Shown here one piece after another: positions 1 to 12,116 of a stretch of DNA of 64,000 nt. Position numbers and translations under genes: made by a program. How positions within the stretch are numbered: position 1 is the first letter of the stretch; the number at the start of each line of letters is the position of its first letter. The notes under the pieces are model-generated. The model made no database searches. It saw only the letters and a list, made by a program, of their open reading frames with translations, and had not been told where the DNA came from. This DNA is from Lepiota brunneoincarnata (Eukaryota > Basidiomycota > Agaricomycetes > Agaricales > Agaricaceae). Where the stretch lies: contig JAEBUN010000043.1 in assembly GCA_023014365.1 (NCBI GenBank), forward strand, positions 124,001 to 188,000, given 5' to 3'.

Positions 1-1432
1 CCGAATTTATGTTGCAGTTCCTCCTTTACTACGGCAAATAGACATTTGAGGAAAAACACAAAACGCGTTCGCGTCGCCTCAAATGAGCCAGAGACCTTGG
101 TGAGGTAATCCCGCACTTGGTCGTCGGGCGAGGGATAGGCAAGCCCTAAGGAAATGAGCTGTAAGGGAGAGGTGATCCGATGCTGAAAGTGACGATTCAA
201 CTTGCCGTTGTTGTCGGAAGACTGCCGCAGATTGAACGGGAGGGTGAACACAAGTTTGGCCTGTTCGTGAACCATACGAGATTTGCCAGAACCAGAACTC
301 TGAATGACTGCTACGGTATTGGAGTAGGGTAGGTGGCGTTTTTCGTACCACATCTTGTGAAGGTTCTGGAGTAAAAGCTGGTGACGGTCGCCGGAAAAGG
401 TGCCTTGCCAGGCGCTGGCGACGGCTAAAGGATGAGAAACTGAGAAAAAGGGCGGATTATGATTGAGGGAGGGCTACCTCGTACTATAAAGTGTATAAGA
501 AAGAGCTCTCCTGCAAATCCGAAAACACTCACCTAAGGCTGGGGCACCTGGGAGCCTGCTGATGGAATGTGAAGAACGTAAGGTCGCTGTGCGTAGAGTC
601 AGAAATGAGAAAATTGGGAGCTTTATGGGGACGCACCCAAGTTCCGAATCTTTCTGAAGCTCTGGTTTCGCCACGCCGCTTTGAGCATACCAACCAACTC
701 CGGAAATTCCTCTAACAGTGCCTTTGCCTTCTTCACATCACAGCTGAGCTTTCCTTCGGACTCTTGAACAATGACTAAAAGAATAATACGACAATCCTTG
801 GGACTGAGTTCTTCGTCTTTCTCATAGCCAGCGACATCAAAGGCGCGTTTGACAACGCGAAAATCTAAGGCTCGATGAGTGGTGTCATTCGAATTGTCTG
901 GGACGCTCTTCAATTCTGCAAGGATATCAACAAAAACGGACTGGTCAGATCAATTTGCACTCACTCGATTGCAAGATCGCTGTGTGTAGAGTCAGAAATG
1001 AGAAAATTGGGGGCTTGATGAGGACGCACCCAAGTTCCGAATCTTTCTGAAGCTCTGGCTTTTCCACGCCTCTTTGAGCATATCACCCAACTCCGGAAAT
1101 TTCTGTAGCAGCGCCTTTGCCTTCTTCGCATCACAGCCGAGCTTTCCTTCAGACTCTTGAACAATGGCCAAAAGAATCGTACGACAACCCCCGAAACCGA
1201 ATTCTTCATCTTTCTCGTAGCCGGCGGTGCTGACGCGATTAACAACGAGGATATCAAAGGCTTGATGAGTGGCGTGATCCAAATTGTCTGGAACGGTCTC
1301 CAGAGCCTGATGAGTGGCATCGCCCGAATCGTCTGGAACAGTCGCCAGAGGCAGGGATCGCTGGGTTTTGTTAGATGGAGGGGGTCGATCGGCTCCCTCG
1401 GCCTCCGCTATGTGACGCTTGTTCTCGGGCAT
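1..1432 (-). CDS. P-loop/REase 'Crinkler-RHS' type protein, 5' part (copy 1, runs off left edge)
   Basis: The ATG is at 1432-1430. Hand-built exons (minus strand) are 1432-1030, a short exon near 987-973, 915-637, 586-533, and 424 to the window edge. The layout parallels the full-length copy at 16854-20331: two copies of a ~90-residue acidic helical header domain ending in a shared K-I-R-N-L-G motif, then the start of an NTPase domain with a GSGKS Walker A (near position 290). No stop or frameshift is visible in the portion present. Exon 2 is 39 nt shorter than in copy 2 but keeps phase. Family knowledge: such proteins combine a P-loop NTPase with a PD-(D/E)XK-like domain and resemble Crinkler effectors and trypanosome RHS proteins. 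The C-terminal half lies outside the window, so intactness is unknown. Confidence 0.6.
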
Positions 1433-1899
1433 GGTGAATGAGGATGGGATGAGGATAGACGCGTCTGATGATCGACACGGATCGACACGTGGCCCTCACT
1501 GAATACGGAGAATCCTCATTGTGGATTTGTGTGTGGTGTCCAGCCCCTAAGGCGATCCCGGAACTCCTTCAACAAGCCTCGTTTTTCCAAAGAGGGGTTG
1601 TTCCTTGGTTGTATCTCTTCGCATTGTTGAATTCGCAATTCTTCTTGCGCCTACTGTTTGTGAGAAACAACAAATCTGTAATAACGTGAATACGGGATGA
1701 TGACTTTGGTATAAACGGGGCTCACCTCAGTCACTCGTTTACGCGCGAGTACTGAGGGGAGCGTCCGTGAACTGTCCATAATATATATCTACACATCGAA
1801 AAGGATAAGGGGGAGCCATAAAGGCGCTACAAAGGGAAGATGTATAAGACCAAGGTACGTATTTAATAAAAGGCGAGGCTGTTGAATGTGTCGTGTCCA

Positions 1900-2770
1900 A
1901 GGGGATTGTGGGCTCACGACCCTGCCACGTATTTGCGTCCCAACACTGTTCATATTACCATGGACATGTCGTTTTAAGCATGTTCACACAGAGTCGCCGC
2001 CGCGGTAACGTTACACCAAAAGGGACATGATAGAGCACGTTAGGTGTCCTGCTACCGCACTGCACTATACGTGCAGTAGACGGATTGTAGAATGCCCAGA
2101 CTTACAGTAGTGCAAATACTCCGTCTGAGCTTGAACCCCGCAGAATACCATGGTCCTGGAAGATCCGTGCAGTGTTTGATAGCGCGCTAGGTTCATACGC
2201 TCTGGGAGCTCACTGGGAAACAACACGACTCAGACATGGCCCCTGTCAACGCTCTGCACCGACACGGGTGCACCCCTAATTCTACAATTCTGCGTTGGGC
2301 GTGAAGGAAAGAGCAAGCATCTTGACAGTAGCAGGGCAAGCTTCAACGTCCCGATGTTCTACCCAGACGCGAAATGCTGTATGGTAGCTGTACATTGGAC
2401 CCCGACCACGTGGTGCTGTGGACTTGGCCTCCAAATCCATGTTGTTTCTGCCTATGAGGTGTTTCCCGTAGTAACTCTCAACTGCCTACGACCACTTGGT
2501 CGCCCGATATCTTAATACATACCTCGCTCCTAGTATGGGTTCTCTCAACCCAGAGATATATGATCATAGTGCCCGTTCCATCCTCAGGGTCTCATGTATC
2601 GTGATGGGGGTCGCAGTCGGCTTCATGCCCAGCGTTGACTGCGGACCTCGACATTTTCGAATGAAGGTGCTAAAGTCGAGCATTACAAGCCGAGCCAGGT
2701 GCTCCAATTTGTTTTTGAGGCATTCTATTTTATCCTGATTGTCCGGATATCCTTAGTTGCGGGGGTCATT
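1900..2770 (-). repeat. Dispersed repeat element, copy L
   Basis: Read on the minus strand this ~850-bp stretch matches 23945-24760 over almost its whole length, with many point differences and small indels. Part of it (about 1920-2130) also matches 16480-16660. Shared landmarks are an A/T-rich TATA-like stretch, 'atgtccatggtaat' near one end and 'aaaatagaatgcctcaaaaac' near the other. No coding capacity was recognised. The element could be a solo LTR or another non-autonomous repeat; I could not fix its termini or a target duplication. Confidence 0.55.
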
Positions 2771-4655
2771 GCTATAGCGCCACCTGTCCTGCAGGCATCT
2801 TCGATACCAAGTGGATCAATGGGGACGCTGATTTTGAGAGGATGGTGATGAAAGGGCTGGTTAGCGATGAGATACTTAGTGAGCTCAGCTGCGCCGACGA
2901 ATACTACACCCGTTATCGAAAACGCGGTGATTGAAACAAGCGTCCCCCTCTCACCGCACGGCCGGACAACCTGTTCCGGGTTGCAGACTTCTACAGTATG
3001 TGTGGCGTTCCGCGACAGGCTTATTAAGATTTTGCGTCGAGCGAGCGCTCAATGTGTTGTGTAAAGCAAAATATGATATATGAACATCAATTGCGTATAG
3101 TAGGCTCAGGTGGAAGATTCTTTGAGAATGGATTCAGGAATGACACGATGTCCACGGAATTTCTGAGCTGCCCAAGGCTACTTGTTGGCCATTCAAGCCT
3201 GTGGAGTAGGCATCTGTAAACCGTAAAGCTCGAAGTTGCAAATCTAGTGATCAAGAATAAGTATACTCAAGGTTTGAGGCTTTTGAAAGCTCAGCTTACC
3301 TTCTCATTAAATCTAAGGGAAGCTCCGGGGCTTAATTGGTGTCTCGACACATCGACAATGATTCCATTGAAATGACTATTTTGTAATCTACTTGTGACAC
3401 AAACATTTTTTCTCTAATCGGGCTTCGAGGGTTCTTTCAGAGTGGTGTTCCCTGTCGGAGTTTGGAGCCGGATTTGAAATAAATGGCCGTCAGCAGCTTG
3501 AGATCCCAAATTTCTTTCCTTCTATGTTTTGTCACACCGGGGTCACTGTGAAGACCCCGTTTGCGAGCGAACTCTACCTTAATCTAATTATGCCTCCACC
3601 GGCGTACTGGGAATCTGGGATCGCGACATGGAAGCCGAGCCATGACTCGAGGGTATTAAATGGTGAGCGTCACTTGACATGGAAATGATGTAGATCTCAT
3701 CGCGTGGTAGCGCGGGCGGCGGTCAAAGCTGGCGCAAGTCGGTGGATAGTCTGTCATGTATGTGAGTATTCCTCGCTAGCACCAATAAGAGTTGGACATG
3801 ACAAACGAACAGGTTTAAGAACAGGATCACTGTTGGATCGTGCATACAGCCAGTGCACTCTTCGACCCTGCGTCGGTACTACGGCTACCACTCGGATCTC
3901 AAACGATTCGCCTTTCGTCTGATCATCTACGTCATCCCCGGCAACGAATATGGCGGTTGTGAACCCCACATGTAACTCAACCCCATCCCAGAGGCGGTAG
4001 TGCATTTCCTGTCACCGCGGCCTCGAACTTTCCCCCTTGCCTATCTAGGACTCGTCCTTCGAGATTCGCCGCAGGCCCGTAGTTAAGGACAATCATCCTA
4101 CAGGTTTTAACGCTCGAAGCTCATGGCTGTTGGCGCTTCTGGCCGGCTCCTACCAGATTGTCGGGTTGCTTGGATGGGTATCCCCGTCCAATTAACTTCA
4201 GCCCACTATGCAGGAAAATGGGCTGCGAGCACAACGCAATATCACACAAACCGCTGAGGCGCTGGATTACCCACATATTTGAGCTTGAACATTGAATGTC
4301 TGGGCCCCTGTCGTCATTCATTCAGTCCACAGCATCTCAACAAGCGCGGCTCCTGCCAGCAGCCATGTGCCCTCATGTCGTTGCGTCACGTGCGTGTTTG
4401 CCGTGCACAGCTGTCAAAGTGAGGCAAGCTCCCCGTCAATGAGATGCCGTTGTTCTCTGTGGGTGTCAGACTCCTAAGGCCTTCTGTTGGAATACCTTGT
4501 GGCGCATGACCTGCTACAAGCGGTTGTGCAGGGGCCGCTGGAACAGGATCAGTGGCCGCGTGCATGCCGAACCTCGCGACGGTGGGTTCTATTGGTTGAT
4601 GCTTTCCTCAGGAAACAGCATGTTAGAACGGGATCGTTCCTGCTGCCTCACGACT
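2771..4655. other. Intergenic, no gene recognised
   Basis: Short open frames here (all under 85 codons) show no recognisable family, no shared splice pattern and no similarity to other parts of the window that I could find. Nothing convincing was seen on either strand. Confidence 0.4.
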
Positions 4656-6212
4656 TCACGGGAGATTTAAATGAAACCCTACCTGGACCTTAGCACCTTT
4701 CCACACTACATCTGTGCCCACCCTCCCTATTAATCGTCTGATGAACGGCAGCGACACACGACCGGCGTGGCTGAGTTTCTCGGGGTGGTCTGGCGGGGGC
4801 GCCCGCACCCATCCTTCCCCTCCTCGATCCCCGCGCTGGAAGCTACGTCGAAACTTTTGGCATTGTCCACCAGGAGGACTGTCCATACCTGTCGACAATA
4901 CATGGACCATATTTCCAATGCTATAAAATCCGACACTTCATATGCTCTGGCCGCTAAAGAGCGGGACGAAGACCTTACGAAACGTTTCTTAGAGGGCTTC
5001 CGGAAGGGTCGTGAGACGCAGAGAGAGCACGACAGTGAACGTCTGAGGACGTACCATACCCAACGCAACGAGGCTCGTGCCACGAACCTCGTGTACGAAG
5101 CAGACCGTCAGACAGGCCAACAATGAGATTTCTCGGTTACGTGATGAACTCGTCGCGCTACGGCTTGCCTATGATGAGTTATCACTTATCCATCGAACGC
5201 CCGATTCTGGGTGGTCGTCCGAAGGAGCTGCCCTGCTACCACCAGAGGACCTGGGGTTTGATTATGTACGGGATGCAGGTTCTTCTTCTGATGATGGCGT
5301 GGAATCTATGGCAGAGGAAAGCTCCATTGGTTCTGAGAGTGGAAGCGGAGATGAGAGTGTCGAGGGGAGAACCGAGGATTTGATGTCTCAACCAGACAAT
5401 TTAGGGTAGATGCTTGGACCAGCTGCCCCTCGACTCTGATGGCGATCATATTGGCACATTCGTTGATAACGGCGACCATCCACCAGACGACATAAACCTA
5501 GAACAGCATATCGTCATTGGTGGACGACCTCCGACGCCTCCGATTTTGCCTCCAGAATTCTACACACTAGAGGAGGTCAAAGAACTAATGTTTTTCGCGC
5601 ATCAACCTGGGAGCGATAACGTTCGAGCATATGTCAGATTATTGGTTTCGGAAGCACACAACACCCATCCAGAGCTTCGCACCGAAATCCAGAGGCTCCT
5701 ATTGAAGGACTGGAGGCGTCCCAGCAGCCACCCCAGAAGCCGATTCCGGACCGTTGGAAGTATATGTCGACGCGTCAGAAATTGGCATTGGGATTTATAG
5801 TTCCAAGATAAATGGCAGTCATGGGGGTTGAGGGATGGTTGGAAGACGAGGCTGAGGGAGATTCAATGGGCAGGAAGCTGCCGCAGCAGAGCTTGGGTTA
5901 CGTTTGATGATAGAGGCGGGATACACTGGAAGGAAGATTCTATTGCGCTCCGACAACTCGGGTGTGGTGCAAGCGATTCAAACGCGGTCATTTTGCCAGT
6001 CGCAGATTGGAGCTATTGTACGCCATATCCATGATCTCTGTGTCCATCACCAAATCACACTTGAGGTCAAATGGGTCAGAGGCTTGGACAATCCGGCTGA
6101 TGATCCGTCGCGAATGAGGTCTCACGACCAGAACCAGAGGTTCCCGCATGTCATCGACATCCCTCCGCACCTCCAAGATTTTGTGTTCCAGATAGACTCT
6201 ACCTGCGAGTAA
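4656..6212 (+). pseudogene. Decayed retroelement: coiled-coil gag-like region and RNase H remnant
   Basis: Three overlapping frames read as pieces of one degraded element. Codons from 4767 to 5409 encode a charged, coiled-coil-like segment that changes frame near 5110 and ends in an acidic Ser/Glu-rich tail. From 5414 the frame shifts again into a segment ending at 5800. The region 5740-6210 reads as an RNase H domain: VDAS near 5765, AAAAE near 5883, SDN near 5950, and DDPSR near 6100, which supply the four acidic positions. Two stops interrupt it near 5836 and 5855. No reverse transcriptase or integrase was found next to it. Such RNase H modules occur in DIRS-like and LTR retroelements of Agaricomycetes; I cannot assign the class. 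Confidence 0.55.
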
Positions 6213-6467
6213 GGGTATGTGGACTTCGTGGTTCGAAATTCATTTATTAACAATATGAGTACAGGTCACGGCGTACGAGTGTTCATTGGTGAGTTCAAGC
6301 TACTATGAATGTCGTGAAGGTTCATCATGGTCGACCTGACATACGTTTTCCATTTTTCTCATAAGTGCACTCGAGTATAAATTTTCGTTCTTTTCTCTGG
6401 GTCATTACCTGTTCCTCTCGATTGCACGACCTCTTTTTGCTCGACCTTGTTTGTTACTCGTACTGCA

Positions 6468-7534
6468 ATGTTTTTCAAAAATTTCTTCATATTTTTTATC
6501 CTGTCCCTCCTATTTGAAGAACTCATCCAGGCCACTCCGGTCCACGTTCCTCGGGACGGCACCACGCCGTCAAGCTTTTTATTCCCTGTAGACACCATTG
6601 ACTTGTGGACAACCGCAGCGGGCACAGAAGGAGCCCTCCCGCTCAACGATGCCACGTTGAGACCAACAAACATCCTCCGGGCAAGCCCATACTCGTATAC
6701 CGCTGCGCCCGGTGGGAAAAAGGCGCTGAAAGCACATTATCCTCGAGGATCGTACAACCCAAGTTCCAGACCCGTAGGGGGAATGTCCTTCTATGCCTTG
6801 GGCCCCCCTGATGTCGATTTATCGAATGCAGAAGAAGCGACGTTCGGATACTCTGTGTTCTTCCCAAGGGGTTTCCAGTTCGTGAAGGGCGGAAAACTTC
6901 CGGGACTGTGTAAGTCGCGTTTTTTTTAACGACTCCTTCTATTCTATTTTTGGGTCCGGCCGTCCCTGTGGTTCAATGAGTTTACCTTTCGGTGTTCTGA
7001 TAGATGGCGGAAATAACCCTAATACAGCCTTGGAGTGCTCTGGAGGAAGAAAGGATGATGCCTGCTTTTCCACACGCCTCATGTGGCGGACGGGAGGAGA
7101 AGGAGAGCATTATGCTTACCTTCCGCCGGGTAAGAACGCGCGGGTCTGTTCTTCGCCCAACGTGGACTGCAACCCTTCGTATGGAACCTCTATTGGCAGG
7201 GGGAGCTTCAGGTTTACGCCAGGAGCTTGGACTACTGTTACTCAGCGCATCAAGTTGAATGATGCTGGACAGGCAAACGGAGAAATTGAACTGTTTGTCA
7301 ATGGCGAAAGTGTTAGTTTTGTGTCTGGTGTTGTGCTGAGGGACTCTGCGAAGGGAAGAATTAGAGGGATGCAGATGCAGACGTTCTTTGGTGGTACGTG
7401 TGGCTTCATCTTCCTGAGTGCAACTGCGGGAACTGATGTGTTGATTTTTAGGTTCAAGCCCAGACTGGGCGACACCTAAAGACCAGGATGTTTATTTTGC
7501 AGATTTTTCGGTCGGAATTGTTAAGAGGCTCTGA
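6468..7534 (+). CDS. Secreted polysaccharide lyase, family 14-like (PL14)
   Basis: Exons 6468-6909, 7004-7393 and 7452-7534 give 304 residues; the introns (94 and 58 nt) have GT-AG ends. The start is the ATG at 6468, giving a hydrophobic signal peptide (about residues 1-23, Phe/Ile/Leu-rich) followed by a secreted domain. Family-typical stretches are the 'FYALGPPDVDLS' region, 'YSVFFPRGF', 'KGGKLPGLYGG', 'FSTRLMWRTGGEGE', and the C-terminal 'MQTFFGGSSPDWATPKDQDVYFADF' block assembled across the last intron. PL14 enzymes beta-eliminate uronate-containing polysaccharides (alginate or glucuronan in characterised members). The substrate here is unknown; the extracellular location follows from the signal peptide. 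The gene looks intact and lies 343 bp upstream of ZPR1 on the same strand. Confidence 0.85.
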
Positions 7535-7876
7535 CCTTCAGTCGAGCCGCACTAGAATATCTATGCCACATAGATTTAGAGGTGTATCGCATTATTTATC
7601 AGAGCAGTGCTCTGGATGATATGTATTATTATAGTTCTTGACCGGCCTACAGAGAACTTCATCCGATTAGGAGGCGGGAGATTGGATCCGTTTGCTATTG
7701 GACCATGAGCGCTGCCGGATGTGTCCTTGTTCCGCTTGCTAAAACCAGGACGCTAAAACATTATGGTATCTCCCAGGGCTTAGACAAACATGCATAAACA
7801 TGACTGCGATAAGATTTCACCAACGAAGATTTCCAATTCAAATAACCCCATCTACCGCTACCCTAATCCTACTGGA

Positions 7877-9672
7877 ATGGCCCAAGTGGAAAAGGAAGAA
7901 CTCTTCCCGACAATCGGCAAGGTCGCTGATCAGGCTGATCAGATTGTTGTAGACGAAGAGAAACCAGCTGCCACGGGAGAGGAAGATGATGAAAAGGTCG
8001 TCACGGAGATCGAATCGCTGTGCATGAATTGCCATGAAAAGGTCGGTCATCTACGTCTCTGGATCCATGAATGTGTGGACTGAGGAGAAGGCTAGTAGGG
8101 AACGACTAGATTGCTTCTGACTTCGATTCCGTTCTTTCGAGAGATCGTAATTATGTCCTTTAGGTGTGAACATTGTGGGACGCAAAATAACGAGATTCAA
8201 TCAGCCGGGGAGATAAAATGTATGTTTCACTCTCGGTTTCCTTACAGTCAGCTGTTCATCTGTATTCCTTAGCGGAAGGAACAGTATACACAGCTCGGAT
8301 CCTCGATCGCTCCGATTTAAATCGACAGATTGTACGGTCTGCAACCTGTGAAGTCACGATCCCCGAGTTCGAACTTACGCTTCCACCAACCTCTCGAGGG
8401 CAGCTAACAACGGTCGAAGGTCTTATTCGTGATATTGTAGCCGATTTGGGCATGGATCAGCCTCTTCGACGCATTCAGGACCCGGACGGGTACAAGACGA
8501 TCCAGAATCTACTCGATAAATTCGTGGAGATATTGGGTGACTCAGAGGATTCTGATGCGGGGGATGGCGATACGGGCCAGACGAAGAAGGCTTCGGAAAA
8601 GGACGTACCGATGCCCGCATTTACAGTGAAACTCGACGACCCTGCCGGGAGCAGCTTCGCGGAATTTGTGGGGAGTATGGCTGATCCCAAATGGAATATG
8701 CGGACGTATCATAGGACACTGGAGCAGAATGTAGCTTTGGGATTGGTTAGTTCTGAGGAGGATAGGGTTGCGGATGCGCCAAAAGTTGCGAACCCCGACG
8801 TAGTCTCTGCTTCTGAGGGTGCGCCTGTTGGTGAAGATGAGATCTTGGTGTTCCAGGGCGTTTGTTCGAGTTGCGGGCACTCGATCGATACTAATATGAA
8901 GAAAGTTAACATCCCTTACTTTAAGGTGCGCTATTTTGAACATATTAGAGACCAGTCACTACATTGATGTTATTTTTCAGGATATCCTAATAATGTCGAC
9001 GAACTGCGATCGGTGTGGCTACCGAGATAACGAAGTCAAATCCGGTGCTGCGATTTCCGAGAAGGGAAAACGCATCACATTAAAGGTAGAGGACCGCGAA
9101 GATCTAAGCCGCGATATCTTGAAGGTAAGCCTACTTTATCTCTGCATCTAACAAAGGTATATATATGATGCCCTCTTCAGAGCGAAACCGCTGGACTGAC
9201 TATTCCCGAAATTGACCTCGTCCTCACACATGGAACTCTCGGTGGTCGGTTCACGACCCTTGAGGGTATTCTAGAACAAGTATACGAGGAGCTCGCGGAG
9301 AAGGTTTTCATGAGTGGTGACTCATCCAAGGTCGACGACAAGGTTGCGTTTGCGAAGTTTCTGCAGAATCTCAAAGCGGTGAACTACCCCGTCCACTCTT
9401 CCCTCCGGCGAAGCATCTCGTTAACTTTGTTTGTGTAGGTTAAGAATGCCGAGCGCCCGTTTACAGTGATTCTTGACGACCCACTCGCGAATTCTTATGT
9501 TCAGAATTTGTACGCCCCTGATCCTGACCCAAATATGGTGATCGAGAGTTACGAGAGGACGTGGGAGCAGAATGAGGAACTTGGGTTGAATGATATCAAG
9601 GTGGAAGGATACGAGGAGGACGCGGAGGCGACATCCGGTAGAAAGGATGAGAACGCAGAGTCTGGGTCATAA
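7877..9672 (+). CDS. zpr1: Zinc finger protein ZPR1
   Basis: Exons 7877-8041, 8099-8219, 8273-8925, 8981-9124, 9181-9378 and 9439-9672 give 504 residues, close to yeast and human ZPR1. The start is the ATG giving M-A-Q-V-E-K followed by [12 protein letters not shown]; an upstream in-frame extension is unlikely. The protein has the classic duplicated layout: zinc finger 1 (CMNC...CEHC), ZPR1 domain A with 'TTVEGL', zinc finger 2 (CSSCGH...CDRC) and domain B with 'FTTLEGIL', each ending in a 'FTVxLDDP' block. Known role: binds eEF1A and acts as its folding chaperone; also shuttles to the nucleus on growth stimulation. Five introns of 52-60 nt; the first has an unusual donor, GTCGGT. No damage seen. 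A conserved single-copy housekeeping gene. Confidence 0.92.
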
Positions 9673-12116
9673 ATATTATTCCCCACACGGTACACTATGC
9701 TCGATCTCGAATCTCTGCGCTGTTTGTAGCTTCCGGGTCTTTCGTACCGCCTCGTACGTATATAAACGCCTGATTTGCGTCGTTAGCTTCATCCCGTTGC
9801 TTCGTCTTGGTGTGAACAACAACTCATGTATTTATGATTGGATCTGAGCCCTGGAGACACAGTCCTCCCAACCCAGTTACTTGAATTCACGGGCGGAACT
9901 AATATAATGGTGCTTATAACTTGCATGTGCGGAGGCGAAGGGTCGGACAATTATTGAATCGCGCTGGGTGCTCTCTTATGGAACACAGGTTATCGCTGTT
10001 GTGGGGTTGATTTCTTGATTTCTGGTATCGGAAAATGCGAGGCTATGTGTCATATGAGCCAGCGGTTGAGCGCTTGTTTATTATCTTCCGAGACCACGAG
10101 GCTCGAAAGAAGAAGGAGTCATTGTGGAGCAGGAGCACCGGCTATGCTTATATATAGAGGATTCTACGCCTATCGAAGGTGCTGAAGCACAGGAAGTCAG
10201 CGACAACCTGCTAGTGTTACATCAGGGTCCATCGTCCTGCCTCGATAATCCTCAAATTCTGCAGCTGACGAAGGATGCAATGACAATGATGACAAGGATC
10301 GCCGTTCCTCGGATGGGCAGCTCAAATCCGTTGACGGGCAAGGGCCCTCTGGTGCAGTCAACGCACTGCATGTATTTAGCCATATTTGCAGACGAATTCT
10401 TCCTCGGACTCTCCCAACGCTTGCACGCGTCCTTGGCTTGCATCCCCCCCAGCCAAAAAGCATTCTATACCACTCTCCCAAGGCTGGTCCCTGTCACGAG
10501 CACCTCTCCCTCTGCCGTGCAATTGATAGACCCTTGCAATCACTGGACAGTTTGGGTTGAATTCCACAGCCTGGTTTTTTCCGAGTCCAAAGTTCGAGCA
10601 GCTCATTCTCTACACTTTCAATCGAGCCCCTGGTTAATCCTTAGATATGGCATCCTGGAATATGTATCCATTCGCTGCCTGTATAAGCTTACTCTTTTTG
10701 CCAAAGTTCGTTTCGCTCCCATCATCATGGCTATCACTGATACCACCAATGGTCATGAATATTGATATTTTTAAGCCAGAACTCACACACCACCCATCCC
10801 AAGTGCGAGATGATCGAGATAGTATAGTCAAAGTCATGCACTTTGGCTGCTGTGGAGAGCGGGTTACTGCTGCTTGTGCGGCACCCCCTGTCCTTTCTTC
10901 CACCAGTCCAGGCGATCATACTACCCAGCCCGCGATATCCTCCGAGAACAGGCCCTATGAAGCCTACACCGACATGCTCCTGTCACCCACCTCAACTCCT
11001 CTGCCCAACTTATACTTAGCGCGACCATACATGGACATGCCGAGCTCTACGAGACACAAGTTTCTTCACCCCCCTTCATCTCGACCCTCTGCTTATATTT
11101 TAGCTCATGTCTCCCGAGTTCCTGCTTCAACTTTATTTTGTTTCACGTCCTTAACTATAACCCAGACCTGTAGTGTAAAGCCGAGGAAAGATATACTAAC
11201 CTATATCACGTAACGCACCGACTGCTAACGGAGCACCCATAATTGAGGGGGACGGAATACACAGCGGGAATGGAAGAACAATGGGCAGAGAGGCAGAGCA
11301 CTTCTCTGAATAGTGGCAGTATAGAAGAAGCGATTGGGGTTGCGATAATTGAGGTTTGTGCATGAGGCATCGTAGTATTTGTAGAGGAGGATTCCTAACA
11401 GCACCGAATTCTTTATCACAAAAATAGCGAACGCTCCGCCAGTGGTAGTTCAAACACCAAAGCTTGCAAGATGGCCCTCTGACGTGGTGTGATAGTATCT
11501 ATCCTACATGGCAGCAAGCCTCTGGAAGCGATCGGCCCAACATGCCCATTCACCTCGGGACCTACGGTGGCTTGTCTAGTACCAATCAGGCTAAATTCAA
11601 GACGTAGTTTTCGAGAGTTCTAAAGCCCTCAAGACAATAGTCATAAACTCATAGCTTCACGGCGATAGGAAGTGACATGAATACGGGTTCTGGGCAAATG
11701 TTCCATGGGAATATCCCCTACAGTCCTGATGAGTTCCAGGGAGTTGTACGTGTGTGCATGTTGGATTGAGGATATTAGCGCTGGGTGTGGGTGTATTTCC
11801 CGAAAACGCTGCAGAGAAGCCGAGGTCCGTGTTACGGGTGCAGGTCGCTGTGTTATTCAGAGTCGTCCCACGTCTTGTTGGTGATGAGGTGGAAACGACA
11901 AATACGCATGTGAGCATATGTGTCTTGAGCGCCTTCTCCAGGAGCCCATCACATCATTTTGACTCACCCCCAAGTCCAAGTGTTGATACGGGCTTTCGAC
12001 CCTTGTCTCTTTCGGACACCTGACAACCGATTGGAACCGACACTTATAAAGTCACCCATGGATACCAAGCACCCACCAACCTCCCCATCGAAACTATCAT
12101 TTCATCCAACAGCACC
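9673..12116. other. 2.4-kb intergenic region, no supported gene
   Basis: Open stretches exist on the plus strand (10124-10765 without an ATG near its start, and 10647-11213) and minus strand (10634-10903), but none shows a recognisable domain, splice pattern or repeat in the window. A CT-rich and TATA-containing stretch just before 12117 ('cacttataaagtcac' near 12040) probably belongs to the promoter of the next gene. Confidence 0.4.
12040..12052 (+). promoter_or_regulatory. TATA-like box of the DUF4139 gene
   Basis: A 'cttataaag' sequence lies about 70 bp before the ATG at 12117, a normal spacing for a fungal promoter. This is sequence inspection only. Confidence 0.35.

Noticed and set aside
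10124..10765. 213-codon open frame as a gene
   Set aside because: It starts without ATG, has no recognisable domain or splice context, and overlaps equally long unfamiliar frames on the other strand.
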